Part shown: positions 1-8,389 of the stretch, piece after piece
Layout: every line of letters starts with the position of its first letter
Numbering within the stretch: position 1 is the stretch's first letter
Assembly: GCA_964547485.1 (NCBI GenBank)
Contig: CAZJNU010000006.1
Coordinates: forward strand, 1-64,000
Direction of reading: 5' to 3'
DNA length: 64,000 nucleotides
Origin: JACJWR01 sp964547485
Lineage (GTDB): Bacteria; Actinomycetota; Actinomycetes; S36-B12; UBA10799
Notes under the pieces: model-generated
Seen by the model: the letters and a program-made list of their open reading frames with translations, nothing else
Databases searched by the model: none
What the model was told of the DNA's origin: nothing
Made by a program: the position numbers and the translations under genes

Positions 1-800
1 CCCGTATGGGAATCAAGAGTAAGCGTGTTGTTCTGGGTATTGCTGGCAGCGGGGTAGCGGTGCGCAACACGACCATCCCGTGGACTCCGGCAAATGAAAT
101 CCAGGCCACGCTGGCCTTCCAAGTAGGAGACATTCTGCCTTTCGACATAGAAGACGCCGTACTTGACTTCGTGCCGAGTGCCGAACTCACCGATCAGAAT
201 GGCGACCGGCAGTACCGAGGCATGCTGGTCGGGTCCAGGCTCCTGTTTGTCGAGGGTGCTGTTGATGCCGTGCAGGCCGCGGGTTTGATTGTGGTCGCCG
301 TCGATTTGACTGCCCTGGCAGTTCTGCGAGCCGCCGCTGGCGGGGCTGCCATGGGTCCGGCTCCGCCGGTGGCGGTGGTCAACATCTGCTCCAACATGAC
401 CCAGGTAGTTGTGGAAGTCAGCGGCCGCCCCGAACTCGTGCGGGGGTTGTCTGTGGGTTCCGACGCTGCCGTTGCGGAATACGGACGGCTGGATCCCTCG
501 TCGCCCACAGTGATCGCTGACGCTCTGGCACCCCTGGTGGACGAGATCGTGACTACTCTGGAGTACTTCAAGGCATCGAACCCCGGCAAGGGTTTGGGTA
601 AGGTCGTTCTCTGTGGGGAAGGGTCGACGTTGCCCGGTCTGGATCAGGCGATCTGGACCTCGATGCGGATTCCGATAGTGCGTGATCTGACCTGGTTGAG
701 CATGCCGCGTACCGGCCTGGAAATGCCAAACCAGCAAGTGTTTGCCCTCGCCCCTGCCATGACGGCTGCGGTCGGGTTGGCTGTTGGGGCGCTGTCGTGA
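1..800 (+). CDS. pilM: Type IV pilus assembly protein PilM-like (5' end cut by window edge)
   Basis: PilM is the cytoplasmic actin-fold ATPase of the type IV pilus inner-membrane platform and binds the N-terminal tail of PilN. The frame is open to the left edge, so the true start and the first phosphate-binding loop lie outside the window; an ATG at 6 is internal by family comparison. The visible part has the PilM-like stretch AFQVGDILPFDIEDAV and, near the end, the glycine-rich strand VVLCGEGSTLPGLD of the actin fold. The stop overlaps the GTG of the next gene by 4 bp (GTGA), and PilN- and PilO-like proteins follow, which supports the call. Other actin-fold proteins such as FtsA are less likely because of this context. 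Confidence 0.85.
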   Translation, partial: RMGIKSKRVVLGIAGSGVAVRNTTIPWTPANEIQATLAFQVGDILPFDIEDAVLDFVPSAELTDQNGDRQYRGMLVGSRLLFVEGAVDAVQAAGLIVVAVDLTALAVLRAAAGGAAMGPAPPVAVVNICSNMTQVVVEVSGRPELVRGLSVGSDAAVAEYGRLDPSSPTVIADALAPLVDEIVTTLEYFKASNPGKGLGKVVLCGEGSTLPGLDQAIWTSMRIPIVRDLTWLSMPRTGLEMPNQQVFALAPAMTAAVGLAVGALS

Positions 801-1720
801 CCGAGACACCGACGTGGTCGAACCCTCCTCAAGGTTCTGGTGTGCCTCAAAGTCCTGGGGTTCCTCAGGAACCTGGGGTTTCTCCGCGGGGTCCCGCGTC
901 CTCTGGGCAGCGAGGGACCGTACGGCAAGGACAGGCCGGCTCATTCCAGACTGGTCAGCCTGGCCGTCCAACCGGCACCGCCGGGCCAGGGCAGGCGCCG
1001 AATGGGGGTCCGACGCCAACCGGGCAACCGCCCGTGGGCCCAGATATCGCGGCAGCGCCATTGGGTCCGGTCCGAGTGAACTTGCTGCCTGAGTCATACC
1101 AGCACAGGCTTTCCATACTCGGGGCACAGCGACGCGCCAAGATTGCCATCGGTTGCACTGTGGGCGTGGTGCTTCTGGTCACGGCTGTTAGCTTCATCCA
1201 GGCGGGGTTGTCCTCCGCTGACCTGAGTGGAGCGAGGAACGACCAAATCTCCGCCCAGAAAGCGGTGAATGGGTACGCGGAGGTTCCTCGACTGTCGTCG
1301 CAGCTCAATGAGATCAAGAGCGGTCTCACTGACGCCTTAGCCGCGGAAGTGCTCTTTTCGGAGATGATCAAGAGTGTGGGCACAACACTGCCATCGGGTG
1401 TCTCTCTCTCTTCGCTGACGTTTTCTCTTGCTGCCACGAGCAGCGCGACCTCGGGCACTGGCGCCACTTCGGGAGGGTCAGCTAGTGGACCCGAAATTGG
1501 CTTGCTGAGCATCACCGGGACGGCACCGTCGCTCGAGTCCATTTCAACATTCATTGAGAATCTGGAGGGATCCGAGGAATTTGATACGGTTACTTTGACC
1601 TCGGCGACTCGCGGTTCTTCAAGTCCCGGCTCGGGAACCTACACCTTTAGCGGCACCGCCAACATGAGCAAGGGCGCGCTGAGCGGCCGCTACGCCAAGG
1701 AGGGGATCACGGCGAAATGA
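797..1720 (+). CDS. pilN: Type IV pilus platform protein PilN-like
   Basis: PilN is a single-pass inner-membrane protein whose cytoplasmic tail binds PilM and whose periplasmic part pairs with PilO. The 307-residue product has a Pro/Gly-rich disordered N-terminus of about 90 residues, the PilN signature VNLLPE at 93-98, one membrane helix at about 115-137, a short coiled region and a Ser/Gly/Thr-rich insert before a ferredoxin-like C-terminal domain (LLSITGTAPSLESISTFIENL). The long disordered N-terminus is much larger than in proteobacterial PilN. GTG start overlapping pilM by 4 bp; the stop overlaps the next ATG (ATGA), indicating translational coupling. Confidence 0.85.
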   Translation: MTETPTWSNPPQGSGVPQSPGVPQEPGVSPRGPASSGQRGTVRQGQAGSFQTGQPGRPTGTAGPGQAPNGGPTPTGQPPVGPDIAAAPLGPVRVNLLPESYQHRLSILGAQRRAKIAIGCTVGVVLLVTAVSFIQAGLSSADLSGARNDQISAQKAVNGYAEVPRLSSQLNEIKSGLTDALAAEVLFSEMIKSVGTTLPSGVSLSSLTFSLAATSSATSGTGATSGGSASGPEIGLLSITGTAPSLESISTFIENLEGSEEFDTVTLTSATRGSSSPGSGTYTFSGTANMSKGALSGRYAKEGITAK

Positions 1721-2403
1721 GGTCCCTGCTTGGTAGTCCGCGACGATGGCTCATCGCAACCGTATGTGTTTGCCTGGTGATCGCCCTGCTCGGTTGGTTT
1801 CTGGTGATCTCACCCACCAACGGCCGAGCAGCGGCGGCTAGTGAGGAACTCACGCAGATTCAAGACAAGACCGCGAGTTTGCAGCAGAAGGCAGCATCGT
1901 TGAAGAAGCAGTCGGAAGAGCTAGATGCGAAGCGCAACGAGCTTCAGACGCTGTCAGAGAAACTCCCCGACGATGCTGGTGTAGCTCAGATCCTCAATCA
2001 GATTTCGTCGGCGTCTGCTCGCGCCGGTGTGACGGTTAACTCCTTTACTCCAGGGGCTCCGACGCCGCTCGTGGCGCCCGTGCCGGCGGCGGCCGCAACA
2101 GCGGATGCAAGTGGTTCGGAAGGAGGCACCCCTTCGGCCGCACCCTCGGCCGCCCCGGTGAGCAAACTCAGTTATGTTCCCGTGACGATCGCAGTCGAAG
2201 GGACGCCGACCCAGGTGTCGGCCTTCGTCACCAACCTGGAGAACATCACGCGGGCGATGCTGATCACTAATCTCGATCTGACTTCGAGCGCGGGCGAGCA
2301 GGGCAGCACTCTCACCGCGAACATCCAGGGTCGGATCTTCATGCGGCCGACGGGTACCGGCAAGACCACTGCTTCTGCGAGCCCTTCGCCCGCAGCCTCC
2401 TAG
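1717..2403 (+). CDS. pilO: Type IV pilus platform protein PilO-like
   Basis: PilO forms heterodimers with PilN in the type IV pilus alignment complex. The 228-residue protein has one N-terminal membrane helix (about 12-32), a coiled coil (about 37-90, rich in Gln/Lys/Glu/Leu heptads) and a C-terminal ferredoxin-like domain (YVPVTIAVEGTPTQVSAFV...). Length and topology match PilO. A low-complexity Ala/Pro/Ser linker separates coil and domain, and the tail after about residue 210 is Thr/Ser/Ala-rich. It ends the pilMNO run; 70 bp later the shikimate genes begin on the same strand. No PilP or PilQ homologue follows, as expected for a monoderm. Confidence 0.82.
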   Translation: MRSLLGSPRRWLIATVCVCLVIALLGWFLVISPTNGRAAAASEELTQIQDKTASLQQKAASLKKQSEELDAKRNELQTLSEKLPDDAGVAQILNQISSASARAGVTVNSFTPGAPTPLVAPVPAAAATADASGSEGGTPSAAPSAAPVSKLSYVPVTIAVEGTPTQVSAFVTNLENITRAMLITNLDLTSSAGEQGSTLTANIQGRIFMRPTGTGKTTASASPSPAAS

Positions 2404-2473
2404 ACCCGCACCGGTTCCCGCCATGTCGCCGGACTCGCCGCGCGCGCCTGGGCAGGCATGAAAGCATGGGCCC

Positions 2474-3652
2474 ATGCTGCGATGGTTGACCGCCGGTGAG
2501 TCACATGGTCCTGCCCTGGTGGCGATCCTCGAGGGCCTACCCGCCGAGGTATCCATAACCTCCTCCGAGGTCGGCGCCCAACTGGCCCGACGGCGGCTCG
2601 GCTTCGGTCGCGGCGCGCGGATGAAGTTCGAGCAGGACGAAGTCACCTTCCTCGGTGGCGTTCGCCACGGTCTTACCCAGGGTGGTCCGGTGGCGGTGCA
2701 GGTCGGCAACTCCGAGTGGCCCAAGTGGTCGGAGGTGATGAGCCCCGACCCGGTGGATGCCGAGGTGCTGGCCGGACTTGCGAGATCGGCGCCTCTTACC
2801 CGCCCTCGGCCCGGTCACGCGGACCTGGTCGGGATGCAGAAGTACGGCTTCTCCGACGCCCGACCGGTACTCGAACGCGCCAGCGCAAGGGAGACAGCCG
2901 CCCGAGTCGCGCTGGGAGCCGTCGCGCGGGCCTTCCTCGAGCAGGTGGGTCAGATCGCTGTGGGGAGCCACATCGTGGAGATCGGCAGCATCGCCACCGG
3001 CAATCCGCGGGTACCTGACCCGTGGGAGTCCGACGCGATCGACGCCGATCCCGTTCGGTGTCTCGACCCCACCACGAGCGCCGCAATGGTCGCCGAGATC
3101 GAGCTGGCCAAGTCCGAAGGGGACACGCTCGGGGGAGTCGCGGAGGTGCTCGTCTACAACCTGCCACCGGGCCTTGGTTCGCACGTTCACTGGGACCGGC
3201 GGCTGGACGCTCGGCTGGCTGCCGCACTGATGGGGATCCAGGCAATCAAGGGGGTGGAGGTCGGCGACGGTTTCACGCTTGCACGCACCCGTGGCTCGCT
3301 GGCGCAGGACGAGATCGTCAGCTCGGAGGGACGGATCCGGCGTGTTTCCGACCACTCCGGTGGCACCGAGGGCGGTATGTCGACCGGCGAGGTGCTGCGG
3401 GTGCGGGCGGCGATGAAGCCGATCTCGACCATCCCGCGGGCGCTGCGCACGATCGACACCGCCACCGGCGAACCCGCCACCGCACACAATCAGAGGTCCG
3501 ACGCGTGTGCGGTACCGGCCGCCGGCGTGATCGCTGAGGCGATGGTGGCGCTGGTGATCGCTGACGCGATGTTGGAGAAGTTCGGCGGCGATTCGGTGCC
3601 GGAGACCCGCCGCAACCTGGCTTCCTATCTCGACGAATTGGATCTGAGGTGA
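2474..3652 (+). CDS. aroC: Chorismate synthase
   Basis: Converts 5-enolpyruvylshikimate-3-phosphate to chorismate, the last shikimate-pathway step; cytoplasmic and dependent on reduced FMN. The 392-residue protein has the N-terminal family signature GESHGPALVAILEGLP, the central ERASARETAARVALG segment and the C-terminal DHSGGTEGGMSTGE motif that lines the flavin site. Length is typical of actinobacterial AroC. ATG start 70 bp after pilO; the 3' end overlaps the GTG of aroK by 4 bp. The order aroC-aroK-aroB-aroQ that follows is a conserved actinobacterial arrangement. Confidence 0.97.
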   Translation: MLRWLTAGESHGPALVAILEGLPAEVSITSSEVGAQLARRRLGFGRGARMKFEQDEVTFLGGVRHGLTQGGPVAVQVGNSEWPKWSEVMSPDPVDAEVLAGLARSAPLTRPRPGHADLVGMQKYGFSDARPVLERASARETAARVALGAVARAFLEQVGQIAVGSHIVEIGSIATGNPRVPDPWESDAIDADPVRCLDPTTSAAMVAEIELAKSEGDTLGGVAEVLVYNLPPGLGSHVHWDRRLDARLAAALMGIQAIKGVEVGDGFTLARTRGSLAQDEIVSSEGRIRRVSDHSGGTEGGMSTGEVLRVRAAMKPISTIPRALRTIDTATGEPATAHNQRSDACAVPAAGVIAEAMVALVIADAMLEKFGGDSVPETRRNLASYLDELDLR

Positions 3653-4239
3653 CCGGCGGGGCGGAGGCGGCTGGGGGCGGTGGCGCGGCGCCGATTGACC
3701 ATGGCTTCGCGCCGGTCGTGATCCTTGTGGGCGCGCCGGGTTCGGGTAAGACCGCAGTCGGAAGCGCGCTCGCCACCCGGCTGGGAGTTCCCTTCCGTGA
3801 CACCGACGCCGACATCGAGGCGGATGCCGGGCAGGCAATTTCTGACATCTTCCTGACCCACGGTGAGGACACCTTCCGCGATCTGGAGCGTTCTGCAGTC
3901 GTGGAGGCGTTGGTCGGGCACCCGGGGGTCCTTGCGCTCGGCGGTGGGGCGGTGCTCGACGAAGAGATCCGTGGACTGTTGTCGCTGGCGCCGACGGTTT
4001 GGTTGCAGGTCTCGGCCCCGGTCGCAACGGCAAGGGTCGGCATGAACACTGCGCGGCCGGTGCTGCTCGGCAATGTCCGGCAGCAACTCGCCGCATTGCT
4101 GATTGAGCGCGACCCGCTCTACTTGTCGGTGGCATCGGTGACAGTGGTGACCGACGATCTGGATGTGGAGGCTGTCGCCGACGCGGTTGTCGCGGCACTG
4201 CCCCAGCTCGAGGAGAACGGGAGGGAGACACGTGTCTGA
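3649..4239 (+). CDS. aroK: Shikimate kinase
   Basis: Phosphorylates shikimate at O3 using ATP. P-loop protein of 196 residues: Walker A GAPGSGKT at 28-35, the substrate-binding aspartates in FRDTDADIE, the arginine of the DTFRDLE segment, the GGGAV shikimate-binding loop and the lid region with ARPVLLG. The GTG start overlaps the aroC stop by 4 bp. The first 20 residues are a Gly/Ala-rich extension not needed for the fold. It is followed by aroB, which starts 8 bp before its stop, so both are probably made from one transcript. Confidence 0.95.
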   Translation: MTGGAEAAGGGGAAPIDHGFAPVVILVGAPGSGKTAVGSALATRLGVPFRDTDADIEADAGQAISDIFLTHGEDTFRDLERSAVVEALVGHPGVLALGGGAVLDEEIRGLLSLAPTVWLQVSAPVATARVGMNTARPVLLGNVRQQLAALLIERDPLYLSVASVTVVTDDLDVEAVADAVVAALPQLEENGRETRV

Positions 4240-5446
4240 CATCGCCCCGACCGCAGCGGCCGGAGCTGCCGAGACGCCGGCAGCCGGCGACTCGTCTTCG
4301 GCCCGGCCCATCGCGCCACCCTCGACTGAAGGCTCGCCTGACGGTGTCCAGCGGGTTCGGGTGTCCGTTGCGGCGCCCTACGACGTCGTGATCGGCAGCG
4401 GACTGCTGGCCGATGTCGTCGCGGCCGTTCCGGCCGACGCCGAGCGGCTCGCCCTTATCCACGCGCCGACGTTGAGGACGACGGCCGAGGCGGTGCGCGA
4501 GGCGATCGCCGAGTCCGGCTGCACCGTCGCGCTTCTCGAAGTACCCGACGGTGAGGATGCCAAGACGGCGGCGGTTGCAGAGTTCTGTTGGGGTGCCCTC
4601 GGCCAAGCCGGGTTCACTCGCACGGACGCGGTTCTGGGTCTCGGCGGCGGAGCCGTCACCGACCTCGCCGGGTTCGTCGCCGCCACCTGGTTGCGCGGGG
4701 TGCGGGTGGTGCAGGTACCGACGACTTTGCTCGCGATGGTTGACGCGGCCGTCGGTGGCAAGACGGGCATTAACACGGGGGAGGGTAAGAACCTGGTGGG
4801 GGCGATCCACTCACCGGTCGCAGTCATCTGTGACCTGGCCACTCTCGACAGTGTCCCGGTCAATGACTACGTCAGTGGCCTTGCCGAAGTCATCAAGTGC
4901 GGGTTCATCGCGGACCCCGTCATCCTCGATCTCGTCGCCGCCGACCCCGAAGCGGCTCGGACGCCTGCTGGCGCCAACACCTCCGAGCTGATCCGACGTT
5001 CGGTGGCGGTGAAGGCTGCCGTCGTTGCGGAGGACATCGGTGAGGATCCGGCCGGGCTGGGGCAACGGCAGGTCAGCCGCGAAGTACTCAACTACGGTCA
5101 CACGTTCGGCCATGCCATTGAGCGCGTCGAACGTTACCGGTGGCGGCACGGCGCGGCCGTGTCGGTGGGAATGGTCTATGCGGCCGAACTGTCGCGGCTC
5201 GCCGGGCGACTCGCCGACGCCGACGTCGACCTGCACCGGGAAATCCTCACCTCCGTCGGGCTACCGATCGACTATCGGGCAAACGCCTGGCCGTCCTTGC
5301 TCGACGGGATGAGGATGGATAAGAAGTCGAGGGGATCGCTGCTGAGATTCATCGTGCTGGATGGAATTGGCCGGCCGGGCTTGTTCGCCGGACCCGATCC
5401 CGCCCTTTTGGTGTCGGCATACGCGGAGGTGAGTCGTGACCAGTGA
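4232..5446 (+). CDS. aroB: 3-dehydroquinate synthase
   Basis: NAD- and divalent-metal-dependent cyclisation of DAHP to 3-dehydroquinate, the second shikimate step. Family landmarks are GLGGGAVTDLAGFVAATW (NAD binding), VPTTLLAMVDAAVGGKTGIN, the metal-site motif VLNYGHTFGHAIE and the C-terminal MRMDKKSRG. The GTG at 4232 is chosen because a GAGGGAGA ribosome-binding site sits just upstream at about 4220-4228; an in-frame ATG at 4163 lies deep inside aroK in non-homologous sequence. About 43 disordered Ala/Pro/Ser residues precede the conserved fold. Overlaps aroK by 8 bp and aroQ by 11 bp. Confidence 0.95.
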   Translation: MSDIAPTAAAGAAETPAAGDSSSARPIAPPSTEGSPDGVQRVRVSVAAPYDVVIGSGLLADVVAAVPADAERLALIHAPTLRTTAEAVREAIAESGCTVALLEVPDGEDAKTAAVAEFCWGALGQAGFTRTDAVLGLGGGAVTDLAGFVAATWLRGVRVVQVPTTLLAMVDAAVGGKTGINTGEGKNLVGAIHSPVAVICDLATLDSVPVNDYVSGLAEVIKCGFIADPVILDLVAADPEAARTPAGANTSELIRRSVAVKAAVVAEDIGEDPAGLGQRQVSREVLNYGHTFGHAIERVERYRWRHGAAVSVGMVYAAELSRLAGRLADADVDLHREILTSVGLPIDYRANAWPSLLDGMRMDKKSRGSLLRFIVLDGIGRPGLFAGPDPALLVSAYAEVSRDQ

Positions 5447-6044
5447 CGTGGGCGGTAGCTCCGACGGCGTGGCGACGCAGCTGGCTGGCGAGGCCTCGCG
5501 CGGCGCCTCCGGTAGAGGTGGGCCGGGCGTCCTGACACCGCTGTGGGTGCTGAACGGGCCAAACCTGTCTCGACTCGGGAGTCGAGAGCCTGACGTGTAC
5601 GGCGTCTTGACGCTGGCCGACATCGCGTCCTCGTGCCAAGACCTCGGTGCCGAATTGGGCTATGAAGTCGACCTCCGGCAGACGGATTCGGAGGCGGAAT
5701 TGGTGGGGTGGTTGCACGCCGCCGCCGACGGCCGCATCCCGGTAGTCCTCAACCCCGCGGCGTTCACCCACTACTCCTACGCACTCCGCGACGCCTGCGC
5801 CCAGCGCACCGCAGACCTGATCGAGGTGCACCTGTCGAACCCGGCCGCGCGGGAGGAGTTCCGCCACACCAGCGTCATCGCAGGGGTGGCGACAGGGACC
5901 ATCGCCGGATTCGGGGCCGAGTCGTACTTGCTCGCCATTCGCGCGATCGCGGAGCGCCGGACCGGCCTGGCTCCGGGCGCCCCGGCCTCGACGGACCAGG
6001 CCTCCGATGCCCCGGCCCAGGTTGACCCCGGCGGCCACTCATGA
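5436..6044 (+). CDS. aroQ: Type II 3-dehydroquinate dehydratase
   Basis: Dehydrates 3-dehydroquinate to 3-dehydroshikimate; the type II enzyme is a flavodoxin-like dodecamer. Signature elements are LWVLNGPNLSRLGSREP with the catalytic tyrosine in DVYG, NPAAFTHYSYALRDA, and EVHLSNPAAREEFRHTSV with the catalytic histidine. The protein has 202 residues, about 50 more than typical AroQ because of an N-terminal Gly/Ser/Ala extension of about 45 residues and a short acidic C-terminal tail; a later start is possible. The start overlaps aroB, and the stop overlaps the following ATG by 4 bp. Confidence 0.94.
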   Translation: MTSDVGGSSDGVATQLAGEASRGASGRGGPGVLTPLWVLNGPNLSRLGSREPDVYGVLTLADIASSCQDLGAELGYEVDLRQTDSEAELVGWLHAAADGRIPVVLNPAAFTHYSYALRDACAQRTADLIEVHLSNPAAREEFRHTSVIAGVATGTIAGFGAESYLLAIRAIAERRTGLAPGAPASTDQASDAPAQVDPGGHS

Positions 6045-7174
6045 GCGTCGACCGCGACGGCTGGCCCTCCGACACCCGTGAGCGGCTGCACGTACTCAAG
6101 AACCGCTGGCAGGCCGTCACGGATCAGTTGGCCGCGGCCGACCTTCACGGTCTGCTGCTAACCGACCACAGCGATGTCCGTTGGCTCACAGGCTTCGCCG
6201 GCAGCAACGGTGCCGCCCTCGCGATCGCCGGCTCCGCCCCGCAACTCGCCACCGACGGCCGCTACGCAGAACAGGCGGCAGTGGAATGTCCCGGGGTCGG
6301 GCTGCTCATCACCCGGCAACTCGTCGAGCAACTGCTGATGCGCCTCCGCGAGCATTCGGTCTCCAATCTCGGCGTCGACCCAGTGTCGATGACCCTGGCC
6401 GAGTTTCGAATGCTCGGTGCGCACCCGTCGATGTTCGGGGTCCGGGTCACCGAGGTCGACTCGCCGTTGGCCGATCTGCGCCGGATCAAGGACAGCAGTG
6501 AGATCGCCAGTCTGCGGGAGGCCTGCCGCATTTCCACGGAGTCGCTGCGGGTGGTTCTGCAGGAGGTCCGGGTGGGGATGACTGAGCTCGAAGTGGCTCG
6601 GATGCTGGAGTTGACGATGGGTGAACTCGGCGCATCCGACCGGGCCTTCACCACCATCGTCGCCGCCGGGCCGAACGGCGGCGAACCCCACCACGCCCCT
6701 ACTCCACGCCCGATCGAGGCGGGAGATTTCGTGACCATCGACTTCGGTGCGCTGGTGGATGGCTACCACGCGGATTGCACCCGGACCGTGATCGTCGGCG
6801 GTGACCCAGCGGACTGGCAGTCGGAGATCTACCAGGCCGTGCGTGAGGCAGCCGAGGCCGGCCGGGCGGCCGCCGTCCCCGGTGCCGAGACCAAGGCCGT
6901 CGACGCCGCCGCTCGCACGGTGATTTCCGCCGCTGGGTTTGGCGAGTTCTTCGTCCACGGTCTCGGCCACGGCGTCGGCCTGGACATCCACGAGTCGCCG
7001 ATGTTGGGCGCCGCGACGACGGGTACGCTGTCTGCTGCTGTCCCCATTACCGTCGAGCCGGGGATCTACCTGCCAGGTAAGGGTGGGGTCCGGATCGAGG
7101 ACACCTGCCTGGTCGGCGACGGGGGACCGGAGATCATGACGGATTTCCCGCGCGACCTGCTGCGTGTGGACTAA
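6041..7174 (+). CDS. M24-family Xaa-Pro aminopeptidase
   Basis: Metallopeptidase that removes N-terminal residues preceding proline. It has the creatinase-like N-terminal domain (LLLTDHSDVRWLTGFAGSNG) and the pita-bread C-terminal domain. Metal ligands are visible: Asp in TIDFGALVDGYHADCTRT (two Asp), His in VHGLGHGVGLDIHE, Glu in VEPGIYLPG and Glu in VRIEDTCLV. At 377 residues it matches the short PepQ/YpdF-type group placed next to efp in many Actinobacteria. The ATG overlaps the aroQ stop; efp starts 15 bp after its stop, so all probably share one transcript. Confidence 0.93.
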   Translation: MSVDRDGWPSDTRERLHVLKNRWQAVTDQLAAADLHGLLLTDHSDVRWLTGFAGSNGAALAIAGSAPQLATDGRYAEQAAVECPGVGLLITRQLVEQLLMRLREHSVSNLGVDPVSMTLAEFRMLGAHPSMFGVRVTEVDSPLADLRRIKDSSEIASLREACRISTESLRVVLQEVRVGMTELEVARMLELTMGELGASDRAFTTIVAAGPNGGEPHHAPTPRPIEAGDFVTIDFGALVDGYHADCTRTVIVGGDPADWQSEIYQAVREAAEAGRAAAVPGAETKAVDAAARTVISAAGFGEFFVHGLGHGVGLDIHESPMLGAATTGTLSAAVPITVEPGIYLPGKGGVRIEDTCLVGDGGPEIMTDFPRDLLRVD

Positions 7175-7188
7175 CGAAAGAGGCGCGG

Positions 7189-7746
7189 ATGGCGACCACG
7201 AACGATCTGAAGAACGGCTTGGTCCTCAAGATCGACGGCAATCTGTGGGCCGTGGTCGACTTCCAGCACGTGAAGCCGGGTAAGGGCGGGGCGTTCGTCC
7301 GGACCAAGCTCAAGAACGTCCTCACCGGCAAGGTCGTCGACCGCACCTTCAACGCCGGGGTGAAGGTGGAGACCGCCAGCGTCGACAAGCGCACGATGAC
7401 GTACCTCTACAAGGACGGCTCGGACTGGGTGTTCATGGACGTCCAGACCTACGACCAACTCCCCGTGTCGGAGGCTGTCGTAGGGGAGGCGTCGAACTAC
7501 TTGCTGGAGAACCAGGAAGCGATCGTCGCGGTACACGAGAGCCTGCCGATCTACATCGAGTTGCCGGCCAACGTCGAACTGACCGTCGAGTACACCGAAC
7601 CCGGGCTGCAGGGCGACCGCTCTTCCGGTGGCACCAAACCGGCCAGGCTCGAGACCGGCGCGGAGATCCAGGTGCCGCTCTTCCTTGAGAACGGCGAGCG
7701 GATTCGGGTGGACACGCGCGACGGGTCGTACCTGGGCCGCGCCTAG
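7189..7746 (+). CDS. efp: Translation elongation factor P
   Basis: Binds between the ribosomal P and E sites and relieves stalling at polyproline stretches. The 185-residue protein has the three OB-like/KOW barrels; the loop KPGKGGAFVRTKLKN carries the lysine that other bacteria modify, followed by TMTYLYKDGSDWVFMD and the C-terminal signature ETGAEIQVPLFLENGERI. Preceded by the purine-rich AAAGAGG before the ATG. The stop TAG overlaps the GTG of nusB. Several proteins in this window are proline-rich (the PilN- and PilO-like linkers), plausible EF-P clients. Confidence 0.97.
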   Translation: MATTNDLKNGLVLKIDGNLWAVVDFQHVKPGKGGAFVRTKLKNVLTGKVVDRTFNAGVKVETASVDKRTMTYLYKDGSDWVFMDVQTYDQLPVSEAVVGEASNYLLENQEAIVAVHESLPIYIELPANVELTVEYTEPGLQGDRSSGGTKPARLETGAEIQVPLFLENGERIRVDTRDGSYLGRA

Positions 7747-8156
7747 TGGCGGCCCGCAGCAAGGCTCGCAAGCGCGCTCTGGACGTCCTGTACGAGGCCG
7801 ACATTCGGGGCGTCGATCCGGTTGAGGTGCTTACCGTCCACGAGGCTGAGGCAAGCTCGCCGATGAATCCCTATGTGCGCGAAGTCGTCACCGGAGTGGC
7901 CGACCACCGCGGCCGGATCGACGACCTGATCTCCACCTACGCCGAGGGCTGGAACCTCGACCGGATGCCCGTGGTCGACCGCAACATCCTGCGGATGGGT
8001 TGCTGGGAGGTCATGTGGGGGGAGGTGCCCGACCCGGTGGCGCTCTCAGAAGCAGTCGCGCTGGCCACTTCGCTGTCCACCGACGACTCGCCCGGATACG
8101 TGAACGGGGTGCTCGGGCGACTCGCCAAGGTGAAACCCCGCCTCACCCTCGACTGA
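7746..8156 (+). CDS. nusB: Transcription antitermination factor NusB
   Basis: All-helical RNA-binding protein that with NusE (S10) binds boxA of rRNA operons. The 136 residues show the start signature ARSKARKRALDVLYEADIRG, VREVVTGVADHRGRID, WNLDRMPVVDRNILRMG and the closing YVNGVLGRLA. Length is normal. The GTG start overlaps the efp stop by one base, and efp-nusB adjacency is standard in Actinobacteria. It closes the aro-efp-nusB operon; the next 233 bp (8157-8389) hold no gene that I recognise. Confidence 0.95.
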   Translation: MAARSKARKRALDVLYEADIRGVDPVEVLTVHEAEASSPMNPYVREVVTGVADHRGRIDDLISTYAEGWNLDRMPVVDRNILRMGCWEVMWGEVPDPVALSEAVALATSLSTDDSPGYVNGVLGRLAKVKPRLTLD

Positions 8157-8389
8157 CACCCACTGCCGCCCGCGGGCGCCCCGGACGGTTCGCGTCCACC
8201 TGGCCGGACGGTTCGCCGTCGTCGATTGGCGGACGCCGCCGCGTTCAATCGGCGCCCGCCTATCACGAACGAGGGATGTGAGCGGGGTCGATTTGTCGTA
8301 TCGTCTGATGTGTGTGCGGCGGGTCTTCTTGTCGCGCCGTGAATCGGCGACCGTGATCTGGCTTCAGCGGAGCCTCGGAGGAGGTCGAT

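Noticed and set aside
2537..4810. A 757-residue open frame on the minus strand
   Set aside because: It lies antisense to aroC, aroK and aroB, which are certain; it is low-complexity Arg/Pro/His-rich and has no recognisable family. High GC creates such frames.
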